From NCBI GenBank assembly GCA_003586115.2, contig QVOM02000073.1, forward strand, positions 51,129,712 to 51,193,711: a stretch of 64,000 bases of DNA, in the 5' to 3' direction. Of the stretch, positions 1 to 11,954 are shown piece by piece. Position numbers and translations under genes: made by a program. The stretch's first letter is position 1. Each line of letters opens with the position of its first letter. This DNA is from Salvator merianae (taxonomy: Eukaryota; Chordata; Lepidosauria; Squamata; Teiidae). The notes beneath the pieces were generated by a model that was not told the DNA's origin, did no database searches, and saw only the letters and a program-made list of their open reading frames with translations.

Positions 1-474
1 CCCAGGGTGAGGGGATTGTGAATTTTGCACTTTTCCACAATTATGCAAATGCAAAACAACTTATTTTATCAAGTCTTAAGCTGCCTCTCATTGACATGCC
101 AGAAGCACAGACACATCCCATGCCATGTGCTCACCCCTTGCTGGGCTTGTCTCTCTGTGGCTGCTTTGTCTGAGTGCCTCCCCCTCAAGACAAATCAGAG
201 AGGGAGAGAGAGAAATGGAGTGATCAATCACCTTAGAGTGGCTATTTATGTCCCAATCTCTCTCCCTTTCATTTGCTCACCGTTCCTCCAAGTCCCTAGC
301 AGTCCTCCCTCAGACAACAGGCCAGGAGATCCTAGTCTGGTTGTCAATCACAGCTGCTGCTTTTCCTCCTGCCTGGGGGAAGAAACTTCTGCTGCAGTGG
401 GAGGGAGGAGGGAAGCAGGGCTTGAGAAGGCACCAGTATTTGGAGGCTTGAATTGCTTTTTTTGTGGGGAAGAG
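1..474. other. no gene recognised
   Basis: Ordinary non-coding sequence leading into a TG/AG microsatellite. The open frames here are short, and the ones reaching the right end run into the microsatellite. No repeat family is recognised. Confidence 0.5.
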
Positions 475-476
475 AT

Positions 477-530
<54 letters not shown>
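475..530. repeat. compound (TG)n(AG)n microsatellite
   Basis: About 13 TG units are followed directly by about 14 AG units, with a small interruption near the right edge. Open frames that overlap it translate into VCVCV and RERE runs and are not genes. Confidence 0.95.
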
Positions 531-532
<2 letters not shown>

Positions 533-3260
533 ATTGTGCTGCTTGATAGGTTTAAAAACAGAAAAAAAACCCCACACAATTCTGCTTCTACAATACCCTC
601 TGTGTTTGCTTCTTTTCCCTGAGTCTGTAGAGGGAATGATTTGTAACTTTGTTGGCTGGGTATTTTCTCTTTCTGTTTAGGTGCAGGGGAGGGGTCTGGT
701 CAGAGTGAGGTGGCATCCAATCACACAGAGGGAAGGAGGAGTGAAAGGGTGGGAGGGGTGGAGAGAAAAAAATTCTATGCAGACCGAGCCTTGATTGTGG
801 ACACAGGAAAGCATTCTCAGTGGGTATTATCATAAAGTGCATGTGATCTTGCAAGACAAAGGCTCAATCCTCTTTTTCCCTAAAATGGACTTATTTGTTC
901 ATGTCTGACCGTGGCCTTAAATCATGCCTTCACACAAAATTAGATCCTTCTATGGCTATTTATTTATGAAGTACACAGCTGTTTTGATGATCTGTTAATG
1001 CCTGATGGAGTCCACAAGCCATTTTTTGTTATTCAGCTTTAGTGCACAACTGATTCAGAAGTAGTCTAGGAAGCAGGAGCAGGTCTTTGAGACCATCTCT
1101 CATGGTGTGTGTGAGCAATTTATTTATTTATTTATTGATATATTATACTACTACTCATTATAAAAATCAACTGTAACGAAACAGTGTCAGGTGGGAGCCA
1201 GCTGTGGGGACCAACACAAGCATATCCCAGGAGGCCATTTAAATAGCTTCTGCCCAGGTTGACTTGAGGAAAGCCAGTGGTGGAATGTTATAGATGTTTT
1301 ATAACCATTTGCAACTACATGCTACAAAGCACAGCCCACAATTCCAAGTGATCATAGCAGTTAGGAGTTCATATAGTTGCTATGAGGTGACCTGCCAGAA
1401 TGAGGCTACTTCAGTGTGGGAAATTCTGCTCTGAAGTGATGGCACTCTCCTATTCCCCAAAGCAGCTGGACCTCAAGCCAGATAGACACAGGAGGGCATT
1501 GAAACCCCTTGCCTTGGATGCTTTTCCTTATCCCTCTCAGAGTGACTGAGTTGACTACCTGGGTGTAGCCTTGATTTAGAATAGATTTACCAAACCTTCC
1601 AAAATCTCCCTATGTTGCTCAGATTCATCTGTCACCATCCAGGTTTCCGTGTTACCAAAGAAGGGGTAAAGAAGTAAAGTGCAAAGGCCTCTGCCGTGTT
1701 AGTGGCTGATCAGACAGTGGGATGGTCACACTAGAAGCAGTTAAGAAAGACTGGGGGAAGGGGAGGAAAGAGAAACCAGGCTTTCCTTTCCTTTTTTTCT
1801 CTTGCTGTCTCAGCAGCATGTGATCTTGAACAGCCTGAGCATCAGAACTGCTGGTCTTGAAGAAGCCTCCATACCTGGAACTGGACATTGCCAGCAGGGA
1901 CAAACAGGAAGTTTTACAGGTGCCAATGCCAGCACTGGGCAGAGGCCATGTGAGCTCAGTGCTCTTACTGCTGTCATTCTGCCCTGTCTTCATTGTGGTA
2001 GCTCAGCCACTGGCAATAGCAGCCATCATATTGGCTTTCCTCTTATTCCAAGCAGGATGGACTTGAGGGTGAAGAGGCATAGGGCTTAGAAAGCTAACTA
2101 AAATTTTCTTCTCCCCTGATGGGAAAGTCTGGGTCTGCTGCCAGGGGTCAGGGCCACCATTACACAAATATATAAATAAAGCTGTATAGAGGAATCTCCT
2201 GGAAGGCTTCATTGGACAGTTGGTTGCTCTAGAGTGATAGCAGGAAGGAGACCAACCTCATATGATTGCATATGATCATAATTTGGATTCACTGTTGCTT
2301 TGAGTTCCTTTGCAGTAAGTAACTACTGTAAGTTGCTCTTGGCAGCCTTAAAAATTTGAACACTTAAAGTAAGCTTAACAAACTTTCCCACTCATTGACC
2401 TCCTAAGAGTCTATTACTTTTTCACTGACCCTCTACTATCATAGATCCTTCTCCCCCTCTTTGAAGATAAAGAAATAACATGAATATGCAAATTCAATAT
2501 GATGAAAAATTTTGACCCTCTCGCCTAGAAGCCTTGTTGGTGTCCAGACCATCTGTATTAGCTACTTTGAGAACCTCTGATTTTAGGGTTTGTTTTCTTC
2601 CAGAAATAACACAGAGTTTGAAAGTCTTGCCACCATAGGAGATTTCACTATTAATGAGATTAGAGTCAGGGAAATTTAATCAAAAACAGGCTTTGATAAA
2701 TTCAATAGTTTATTAAAATGAAACTTAGAGACTGTCTTAGGTTTCAGTTTCTATCTTAATTGTAATTTTTTTTCTCATTTAGACTTTTTTCCAGTGAAGA
2801 ATAAAGCTCATGGAGAATATAAAGTTGGGGTGTTTATTGTTATCAGCAGAGAACAGAGAAATAAAGAAATTGGTTATGTAAATGAGACACATTTTATGAA
2901 TACGCTTGCTAGAGATGGATATGGGGACTATTGTATATAGCTTGCTTTCATTTCAGCTTTGTTCTGTGTCTATAACTATTTATTTTAAGTCAAAGAAAAT
3001 GAGTTAAGAACTTGTTCTTGGAACTATTTTAATAGAATATCCCTTACTTTGACCTTTTGCTTTTGAAAGGTGTCTGGGTATTTCAATACCATAAAAGAGG
3101 AAATGGGTTGCAAATACAGCTTATTGTCCATAAAAACAAAATGTTTTAAAGCAGAAATCTTGATACTGATATAATTCAAATACATTATTCAGACAATTTG
3201 ATTTTTAATGTAAAGATTTTCTTTTCTATAGTAGGCGGAATGCTATAGATGTTCACTCTC
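531..3260. other. no gene recognised
   Basis: About 2.7 kb without a recognisable coding region. It contains a short (ATTT)n run at about 1118-1136. Open frames are below 115 codons and show no domain. The sequence becomes AT-rich from about 2240 onward. Confidence 0.5.
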
Positions 3261-3269
3261 TAGCAAGCA

Positions 3270-4260
3270 GGATTAAAATCTGGAATGGGCACTAATAATT
3301 ATGCCTTTAGAATAATTCCTTTCCACCATGTGCTTTAGAATGGACTGGGAAGCTGAAAAATATCCTAGAAGAAAAAAATGGCAAACCATTTCTGTATTGT
3401 TGCAAATAAAACTACATTGATTTGTTGTGAGGTCATCAAGGATCTTTTCCCAGAAATGTCTGATCATTGGGCATTCCTGCCACATGTGTAGAAAATTTCA
3501 TTTTTTCTGGACAGCCTCATCAACATTTTAACAAAGTGTGTTTCATTATATTTGCCAATTTGGCTGGTGTAATATGCCATCTGTGGAGTAAACATTAATC
3601 TCTAATTTTTAAATTAGCTGATTATCTGATGTCTGATTCTGTTTTTGTGTTCCAAATAATTTTCCTTAAAGGGTAGCCAAGATCATTTTCCCATTTTCTT
3701 TTTAGTTTTAAAAAATTCTTATTGGTCCGTTTTAGCATTAACATGTGTAATTTCAAAACCAGTCCATGTGGTTTTTGTATGTGATGTTTAAAGAGTTTTT
3801 CAAGCTCTATTAAGTTTCTAGATGCAGCTGCTTGTAGTGTGAGTTTCAATAAGTGTGTGATTAATAAATTGAAACATAAAGAACATGCCTAGTATTTTCC
3901 TTTAAGATGTCTAAGTAAGGATAGATTTAAATTCTTTGTGTTTGAGTCAAAACAGTATTTTACCAAGTTCAGGTCATGTTGCTGTAATATAGTCCAGAAT
4001 TCTATTGATATGTTGCAATATGTTAGAACATGTTCAATTGGCATTAGTGGTGATAAAGTTGGCAGCAGACATTGCCATATCCTCCATGTTTCTGTGTTTG
4101 ATTGAATGCTTGTATTATAGTGATATGCTTCTGTTTTTTAATGTTATTTATTAATGGGATTTCTTCTATTTTAGAGTGTTGTGAGGTTTCAACTTTAGCC
4201 CATTTAGGAGTGTCTTTTTTAAATCTTTGAGTGGCCTGGATGATTCTAAATATGTCAGAT
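3270..4260 (-). pseudogene. L1-type LINE fragment, ORF2 C-terminal region
   Basis: Minus-strand frames at 3273-3485 and 3622-3849 read like the C-terminal third of L1 ORF2, just after reverse transcriptase. The first contains a motif of the type H-M-W-x-E-C-P-x-I-x-x-F-W, and the second a basic helical segment. The frames are separated by stops and frameshifts, so this is a dead, 5'-truncated copy. No poly(A) tail or target duplication could be defined, so both edges are approximate. The C-terminal cysteine motif resembles those in the two other L1 fragments in the window (22325-23806 and 42150-42860), which supports the assignment. Confidence 0.6.
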
Positions 4261-4269
4261 ACAAATTAC

Positions 4270-5540
4270 TGACTAGATTCATGTTATACTCTGTGCGGCT
4301 ACTTGTAGCACAACAATGGAATTATGCTAAAAACTTACATTAAAAACTTGGAATTGTAAAGTATCTGAAATAATATTGGTTGAATATGCTCAGTTTAAAC
4401 AAGTTAAAATGCTAGGAATGAAAAGAAATAATTTTATTACAATTTGGAAATCATTAATTGTCTCAATAGATAAGATACATATCTTATAGCAGAGTTTTAG
4501 AAATACTTTAATCATGATATCTGCTCATAGAAAATGAAAACAATATTTATTAATATCTCCAGGATTTGCTATTGAACTTTAATATACATTTTGTTTGAAT
4601 TGATGTCTCCTTTTTTTCCACCTGTAAATACCTGATCGATCTAACCAAGTTGTACTTCTGTTTCTGCAACTGTACTTTGCATGCCTATACTTGCAAACTT
4701 ATTAAATTCAATTAAACCAAAACCAAGGATTGATACAGGCAGGACCTGGATCAGGGCTGCAGCAATGCTCTAACAAGAACCCCTTCCTTGCAGCATACTA
4801 AGAACAGCACTACACTTGTAGCCCTCTTAAAGTGTCAGTGTGCTGTTCACATACCTGCAGCAGCTCCAGTCTACACAAACATTGCAGCTGGGGTACCTTC
4901 ATTCCTCAGCTGCAATGCTTATAGTTGGGACAGTTTCAGAAAGCAGGGGAAATGGTCCTGTTAAAACAGAACTGGGAAAGTGGCATTGCAGAATGACATT
5001 TAAGATAAGTCACATGAGAGGAGACAGAAGATCATACGTAAGTCTTTTCATATCCTGCTCTCTTTTTACAGAACTCTAGTGACTGCTTATGGCAGAATGC
5101 CTGCTGGACATACATAGCCGACACACTCATGTGGCCATAATGGCACCATGAGAGCATAGTCACAGCCTGTTTTAAACATCTGTTTAGCTTTGCCTCTGTT
5201 GAGCGGAGAAGCTTCAGAGGCTAAAAGGCAAATTGGATGTGATATCAAAATGTTTTTGCATTATGTTGTAGTTGTACAAAAGCCTGAAGGGACATGGGAG
5301 ACGGAGAGAGAGATTTTAATCCCTAGTGATCCCCGCTATAGTCATTAAACATCATTATGTCTCCGTCTCCCTTTTCTTCACAGCATACCGAGGAAGACTT
5401 CTGCAGAGATATAATTAGGGACTTCAGGGTGGATTATGCTGAGATTCTAGCAGGCAGGGAATTAAACCCTCATACCTCATGATACTGTGGTTGCTCAGGC
5501 TTCACTCTGGCTGCTACAGCATTCACAGAAAACTCAAAGG
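4270..5540. other. no gene recognised
   Basis: AT-rich sequence, then a mixed-composition segment from about 4720. Frames are under 80 codons with no domain. Nothing else was identified. Confidence 0.45.
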
Positions 5541-5545
5541 CTGTA

Positions 5546-5580
5546 TACACAGACACACACACACACACACACACATACAC
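5546..5580. repeat. (CA)n microsatellite
   Basis: An imperfect run of about 15 CA units with one T interruption near its right end. Confidence 0.9.
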
Positions 5581-5634
5581 ACGGCAAGCATTGAGAACCA
5601 TATGTTTTTGTCAGACAACGTTTTTAAGTTTAGG

Positions 5635-6060
5635 GTCTTTTGGCACTTACTTCTGGTCCAGTATATGAAGGGGTACAGAGGCCTCCTTTCTGCTCACTGG
5701 TATGGCTTAAGGGAGGGTAAGTCCCCTTGCTAGGACACTCTGTCTGCAAAGAATGGAGTGCAGACTGGACTAGCCCAGTTAACCAGTAGATTTTTTTAAA
5801 CAGGATCTCCAAGAAATCTAGATAAATTGGATCATGGAATGGGGTGGAAGGCACATGTCTCTATGTTCCAGTTTATCAGGGCGACTCACCTGGGAGGTGC
5901 AACAATGGTGCGCTGCCACAATGGTGTTCTCCAAGGCCATTGGAGCTTGAAGATGCCAGCTCCAAAACTCACATGAGCTTCAGGGATGGCACAGGGGGCT
6001 GTCCTGGAACACCTGTCCAAAGGTAGACAGCCTTGTTCTGAGCTACGCAGACTGCTCCAG
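5635..6060 (-). mobile_element. family D hAT-like non-autonomous transposon, degraded copy
   Basis: Read on the minus strand, the segment resembles the element at 41361-41841 (a CTAG-x-CCAGTCT-type motif, a 'CTCCAT' block, then 'CCTCCCTTAA'). Ends are degraded and no target duplication was found. Orientation is inferred from the order of these shared blocks. Confidence 0.45.
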
Positions 6061-6532
6061 GTGATCAGGTCTCACTGGTGTATCTATTGCAGATAGAAAT
6101 TGCAGATACAGTTGGTCTGTCTGAATAATAAATGTTCATGTTCAGGGCAAAGGAGCAGGTACATATTACATAATTTATAAGACTTCAAGCATACAGTGGC
6201 AACAAGCGCAGTATATATCATCTTGAAACAGTCGCAATGAAAATGTAGGTAGAAATTATCAAATTTCAGAGATCCATGAAAATGCATGGCAAGAAAATTC
6301 AACTATCCTACTACTAAAAATAAATACCTCAGTTTGGAACCTGTTGAGAAGCACTCTCTTCTGCTTCCTGATGATGTAATGTTTATGCTCTAGTGCTATT
6401 TGGTAAATTGTACAGTTATCAGGGATGATGCGCTTCACAACTTTTAGCATTTATTTAAGAATTTTTCTACTGCTTCTGCAGGATGATTGTCTGAATTTCC
6501 TTCCAGTGCCTTATACTTTTGACACACACTTA

Positions 6533-6764
6533 AGCTGCATTTACATGCTTTTTAAAAAATTTTTTTTAGAAAAAGCACTTCTGAGGTGGCTTTGAGGCAA
6601 CTTAGAGATGGCTTGCAGGGGGGATCATTCATAGGTTAGTCTGCTCCCCCTGAATATTCTAGGCTAGAAGAGGTGGATTACCAATGGGATGGGAATAGAA
6701 GGGACACATGCTACTATCCCTATGGCACTTTTGAGTCACATTTTTGCTACATGCTATTGCAGCA
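6533..6764. mobile_element. MITE family Y copy
   Basis: The ends are inverted (GCTGCATTTACATGC at the left, the complement of GCTGCAATAGCATGTAGC at the right). The interior shares 'GAGGTGGCTTTGAG' and a 'TTCTAGGCTAGAA' to 'AGGTGGATTA' block with the copies at 23166, 34855 and 49233. It is a short non-coding DNA transposon. No clear target duplication was found. Confidence 0.65.
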
Positions 6765-6878
6765 TAGGAGACATTGAAAATGCATTAAAACAGAAACAGT
6801 GAAAAGTTATGCTTTAGAAGGTACCATATTCTTTCTTACTTTGATTATCATTCCCTCTAAAAGGAACATGTCCAGTAG

Positions 6879-6992
6879 ACTGCATCCAGACATTGCTTCC
6901 TTATTCCTCTATATGTACATATTCTGGAATATTCTGCTTTATTCTGAATTAACCAAATGTAGTGGAATAAGTAAGTGACGTCTGGATGCACC
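6879..6992. mobile_element. palindromic MITE family A, copy 1
   Basis: The inverted ends read CTGCATCCAGACATTGCTTCC and the complement of GCATCCAGACGTCACTTAC. The centre holds a TATTCTGGAATATTC / TTTATTCTGAAT palindrome. The same structure recurs at 8980, 41939 and 48530. It has no coding capacity. Confidence 0.8.
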
Positions 6993-7222
6993 ATCGATCT
7001 CTTGCTTGTTGCAGAAACGTGCTCTTTGGTCCAAGTGAATTTGACAAATCTGCCCTTGAATACCTTTGGCTTTAATAAAGGCCACCTGATAATAACTGGT
7101 GATTGCGGTAGTTAAATATGGTATTATCTTGTGGGTATAGCCAAATTCAGTTCCAAAAATTCACAGGAATAAATAACTCTGTCTTCTGCTATCAATTCTT
7201 GCCCGGAGATGTTGCCATCTTA

Positions 7223-7430
7223 GGACCCTTTTGCACTTACCTGCAGGAATGTTGTGCCAACATGGGCCCTTTCGACACTTGGCTTTATTCTGGACTGTAT
7301 CCCAGAATAGGGACCTGCTATCTACACACTAGTGCTGATTATAGCAGGCCCCAGATGGGGCCTGCCATTGTTCATAGTAGCATGCAGGCGGCAGATCCCT
7401 ATTCCAAGATATAAGTGTAGAAAGGGCCAC
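7223..7430. mobile_element. nested hAT-like MITE with GGCCCTTTC-type ends
   Basis: An inner unit at about 7264-7428 starts GGGCCCTTTCGACACTT and ends with the inverted form AAGTGTAGAAAGGGCC. Just outside it lies an older end of the same type (GGACCCTTTTGCACTTACC at 7223). An 18-bp segment GGAATGTTGTGCCAACAT left of the inner unit is repeated imperfectly to its right, as if one element had inserted in a relative. No exact 8-bp duplication was seen. Confidence 0.55.
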
Positions 7431-8975
7431 ACTGTCCGCTGGAATGTTGTATCAACACCTGGATGCTGCTGCAGTGGTCTTGAAGCTGTCTGAGCCTTCT
7501 CCAGGTTGTTTCTATTGTGGACAATTTAAAAGTCTTTGTACCTCTTCCAGGTGCTGTGCAGCAAGAGGGCATGGACAGCATGACTATAGCTGTGTAGCCA
7601 TTTGAAGTTTCCAATTGTCCTGAAACGTCCGAATCTGAGTCTTAGGCTGTGCAGTGATGAACCATTCCAGCTATTTGCATTTTGTGCAAAATATGAATGG
7701 CCCCAACTTATTTGATCTTGACCAGCCTAGAATTGTCTGCATAGATAATTCCAATCTGGTAAGTGTGAACTAGGCCAAAATTTAGTGTTAGTGATAAAAT
7801 TAACTCCAAATGAAACAAATTGCTTTGGAATATATCAATATAGCATAATCTGTTAGTTTTTAAAATTGGCAATGTATGAAATATCTTTTGTTAGCTGTAA
7901 TAACACTTATTTAAATAAATTAAAGGTAGAAATTCTTAGCCATAATGCAATGTCTAGGAACTTAGCTCTAGCTGTTGCCCTGTTTATAGAAGGATAAGAA
8001 TTGCTGAAAAATAGCATGGCACATTCATATGCATCTTAAGAATTTTTCCTGGAATTTATTTAGATATTAAAATCAGGATGAAATTATACTTTATGGTATA
8101 TTCTTGATGTTCAAGGAAATATGTATCCTGGTCAAAATGAAAGGGAAAATCTACAACTTTTTGTTATTCTAGTTTTATGTTTCAAATTAATGATTTCCAC
8201 TTAAACTCCCTACTTCTTATTCCTCTTCTCTATTTCTGGGAAAAATTAAATATAGCTGAAGATAAACCATCTCTCCAGAATTGCCTAGGATAATAAACAA
8301 GATAAATTTATATTAAACCAATGCCCTGCTGTGTTTGCTTCTCTGCAAAGCTGAGTTGTTGTCCATTAATTATCTTTAGTAAAGCATAGCAGTCTTAGTT
8401 GTGCCTGAATAATTGGGTTCTTTAGTCAAAAGCTCAGCTTTGCATGCAAAGCTGTATGGGTGTAAAGAAAACAAGGGAGGAAGTGGAACCAAGTGAATGC
8501 TAAACTTTGCTGGCACAAATCCAATCCCCTCTTTACGGTCACTATTTCGTAATGGCAGCATACAGATGGTTGGGGAAATCGGCAGCTTATGTGATAAAGA
8601 ATATCCATACAAGGGAACCCCTGTAGCAATAGCAATTCTTCCTACCATTCTGCTGTGGAAATATATGAGGCAGCCTCTACACAGAGGCAACTAAGAGGTG
8701 TGTGAAGTGAGGGAATGCAGGGCCCAGCCCAGACAGGGAGACATACTGTTTACACACACTCCGAAAATGCAGCCAGGGAACATATTCCTGCCTTTGAAAC
8801 TTCTGGCCAAAGCCAATCAGTGAAGCATAGTCAATGAACCTGCAAGTTGGCCATTTTTTGCACTTTGCCTAATGATCCTGGGCAGATGATGCGGCAGGTA
8901 AGTTGCAAGTGTTAAATCCATCCATCTATCCCATGGCAGCAGTGGTGAAGCAGAAGGGTGACTAGTGCTCTGCAT
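7431..8975. other. no gene recognised
   Basis: AT-rich non-coding sequence. The longest frame, 104 codons at 8376-8690 minus, has no recognisable domain and is overlapped by other frames. No repeat family was identified. Confidence 0.45.
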
Positions 8976-8979
8976 GATG

Positions 8980-9097
8980 GGCTGCATCCAGACATCACTC
9001 ACCTATTGTGCCGTATTTGGATATTCCAGAATAAACCATGCTTTATTCTGGAATATCCCAATATAGCAGAATAAGGAAGTGACGTCTGGATGCAGCT
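8980..9097. mobile_element. palindromic MITE family A, copy 2
   Basis: The best-preserved copy. It starts GGCTGCATCCAGACATCACT and ends with the inverted form GTGACGTCTGGATGCAGC. The centre is a palindrome built on GGATATTCCAGAATAAA and TTTATTCTGGAATATCC. The element can fold on itself over nearly its full length. Confidence 0.85.
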
Positions 9098-9099
9098 AA

Positions 9100-9558
9100 G
9101 GATGCCTCTGGTTGCAGCAATTCTGTATCAGGATGCAGACCTAATGAGGGCAGGGGCATGCAGTCACAGGGCCCCTCAGGCTTTATTTCAGTGCCTTTTT
9201 CATGCTACACAGATCCTGCTGTTTTCACTCTTTGGTTTGAAGCTGATCTCGCCTGAAGTGTTGTCCGCATTGCCCACACATTGGACAAAGATGTGCATAA
9301 TCAGGCTGCCCTGGAGTCAGCATTATTGCTTATTTTCCAAAAGAACAGGAGTTAATTGTTTCAAAACGTTGTCCACAGGCACCTCTTGATGTGAGAGTCA
9401 GAGCTCCCATTTTGTGCATCAGCAGAGAACATCTTCTTATGGTCCAAGGTCAGCATAGAGAAAAACAAAAATACAAATAATAAAATATAGCGCAAAGCTA
9501 TACAATAAAAAGCAAAACGTTATTAAATTTACAGTCACATCAAAATATTGTCATTCCC
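9100..9558. other. no gene recognised
   Basis: Non-coding, with an AT-rich stretch at about 9460-9540. The 99-codon plus-strand frame at 9090 starts inside the preceding MITE and has no domain. Confidence 0.4.
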
Positions 9559-9559
9559 A

Positions 9560-9735
9560 AGTATAAAAATGAAGTGACCTGACTAAAGTATATAAAATCA
9601 TGCATGAAATGAAAAAGGTGGATAGAGAAAAAATATTTTCTCCCTCGCAGAATACTAGTACCAGGGGGCACTCTACGAAGCTGATGGGCAGAAGAGTTAG
9701 GACTAACAATAAAATAGCCCCTCCCCCAGAAACAT
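9560..9735 (+). pseudogene. CR1/L3-type LINE fragment, ORF2 C-terminal coding piece
   Basis: The plus strand contains the block 'AGTATATAAAATCATGCATG', then 'AAGGTGGATAGAGA', then 'ACTAGTACCAGGGGGCAC', which also occurs in the better copy at 63250-63850. There it encodes the C-terminal part of the reverse-transcriptase ORF. Here it is broken and short. Confidence 0.7.
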
Positions 9736-9739
9736 GAAG

Positions 9740-11590
9740 TGTTATGGTGTTGTGCCACCGGAGGCAGGAATCTGCCAAGTACAGATAGGCGCAGACCAAA
9801 GAACCAGACCCCATGATTGGCATCGCAATTGAAGGTACAGGGTTGAAGATACAGGGCAATGGACCAGAGAGCCTGAATCCCTGTACCAGACCAGAATCCA
9901 TTTTGGGACACCAGGATCCATATTGGAAAAGTCATTCTTGATTTAAAAGAACTGATTGCAAACTGATTGCAAAATATTTTGTATCAGAATCAGAGGAAGC
10001 CTATCCTTAGGAGGAAATAATCCATTTAATTGGCCTGGTGATAGTTAGTATTTACCCTGGACAGAATCTAAAAAGAGATATTGAAAGAGTTTATTGGCAT
10101 CTCAGACATATCTTTTGTTAAGGGTCATCTCTGGATGCACATCTGGAAGACACCCATCAGGAACACCAGTCTGCACTGGTGTAATTCCAGCTAGGAATGT
10201 ATCCCAACCAGATTGGTTTTGAGTACAGAAATGCCATTCTATTGTTTAGGACACATTATACTTTTTGTCTGTGAAAGAAGAAGATTTGGGAACATTAGGA
10301 GGCTTACAGAGGCAATACAATGGTTCAACTTGCAGCCTGTTTGACTTTGTCAAAAGTAATCAAAACATTACCAGGCATCATCCTCAATGTTCATTTACAT
10401 TGCCCAGAGGTTTAGCAGGAAGCCAGTAAAGTGCAGTTTGTTAATCTCTTCATTTGCATTTTACTTGTCAACAAACTGGACGTGACCTCTCCTAACCTAC
10501 ACTTTTCTCACCAAACCTCTTTACTAATAATTTAAAAACGTGTTTCAAAGTAACCTATCAAAAAGTCAGGATTTTGATCCATGTTTTATCCAGTGAGCTA
10601 CCTTGCCCCCTTTTCATTTGGAAAAAGAGTATAAAAAAGGTTCAGTCTTCCATTCTGTATGAAGGTTTCCCCCCACCCCATCACAAGACCTGAAATACTG
10701 CAACATCACTGAAGAAAAAAAGAAATTACCTTAAGATCATCGATCCCACCCCATTTTTCTGGCTGGTCGCTGCCCTTAGCCTGCTGTCTCCTGCTGAACT
10801 GAAGAGAGAAACTCTGTTTCCCAAAAAGACTGCTTTTTATACTTCTTTGCAACAGCATCCTTTTGAGCTGATTTCACCTGGGAAGAGGAATATTTCTTTC
10901 TTTCCTGCCACCTGGCAAAAGAACAGTTTTCATGGTGGAGCATTTCACTTTCCCATCCTTCTTGGCTTCTGAGCCTGTACCCTTGGCTTTTGTGCATGCA
11001 GAGAGGCACACATCTTCTCCTCCACATTTTCCCTTTTAGCCTGATGAAGATCTACCTGGAGAAGGCTTTGGATGGTGAGACTCTCCTATAACCCCTGCTT
11101 GCTATTTTGTCCTTTAGTGCTAGGATTTAGTTTACAGAGCTTTGTATTAGACACACACACCAGTGGGGTTTCCTTACTTAGTTATGAAGTGAAATCTCTT
11201 CTTTTCCTTTTTCCTTTGCTCCTAGCAATTGTCTAACTGTGCTATTAGCTTAATTCTAACAAATTGCATTGGTTATTACCGTTTCCCTTGGTTTGTAAGC
11301 CTTTTTTTTCTGTTGGGTTTTAATACAGTCTCATCATTTTTTGTGAAGAATATTTTGTTTTTAAGTTTCTTTCTGCCTTTAGCCTATTATTTGGGGTTGC
11401 ACTCTGGTTAATTCTCTGTTTTTAAAGCCTATAGCCTGCAAGATTCAGCAGACTTGGTGTTTGGGAAGCTTTTTGTGCTGCCTGCCTGTTATTTTATGGT
11501 TCACTTGAGTGATTTAGCATTTTAAAAACCCTTTTCCCACAAGATTGTTGTCACCTGGGTGAGATATTTTCCCCATCCCAGTATAACCCA
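9740..11590. other. no gene recognised
   Basis: No coding region is identified. A TATA-like GTATAAAAAAGG lies at about 10629 without supporting context. The 83-codon minus-strand frame at 10776-11027 is lysine-, serine- and tryptophan-rich and could not be assigned. Confidence 0.4.
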
Positions 11591-11596
11591 GTACAT

Positions 11597-11952
11597 AATT
11601 CTTAATAACAAGGGAAAGTGTTTTTTTACCCAGAGGATCATTAATTTATGGAATTTACTACCAGAAGAGGTGGTGATAGCAACCAGCTTGGGTAGCTTTA
11701 AGAAAGCGTTAGACAAATTCATGGAGGATAGGTGTATCAATGGCTACTAGAATTAGGTACTGCATCTGGGTTGGAGAGACAGATGGGATGCTTCTAAAAA
11801 GCCATTTGCAAGGAATTGAGAGCAGGTGAAGGTTTTGCATTTGCCTTCTGCTTGAGAATGCCTGGAAGCAATTGGTGGGCCACTGTGAGGCAGGATGCTG
11901 GTTTAAATGGGCTGTGACCTGATCCAGCATGGCTCCTCTTATGTTCTTATGG
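11597..11952 (+). pseudogene. CR1/L3-type LINE, 3' end
   Basis: The first part encodes the end of ORF2: a motif like C-F-F-T-Q-R-I-I-N-L-W-N-L-L-P-E-E-V-V, then S-L-G-S-F-K-K-A-L-D-K-F-M-E-D, stopping at about 11750. The rest is the 3' untranslated part, with 'GGTGGGCCACTGTG' and 'CCTGATCCAGCATGGCTCC' and ending in the family tail TTATGTTCTTAT. It is 5'-truncated, as is usual for CR1. The same 3' end recurs at 15825, 61765 (minus) and 63250. Confidence 0.85.
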
Positions 11953-11954
11953 AA

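Noticed and set aside
475..530. Simple tandem units considered as a CRISPR-like or satellite array
   Set aside because: Plain dinucleotide repeats; no spacer structure anywhere in the window.
310..579. Two overlapping minus-strand open frames of 77-89 codons
   Set aside because: They are created by translating the (TG)n(AG)n microsatellite (serine/leucine and threonine/histidine runs).
10629..10640. TATA-like GTATAAAAAAGG suggesting a promoter or LTR
   Set aside because: No matching second LTR, transcript or coding region nearby.
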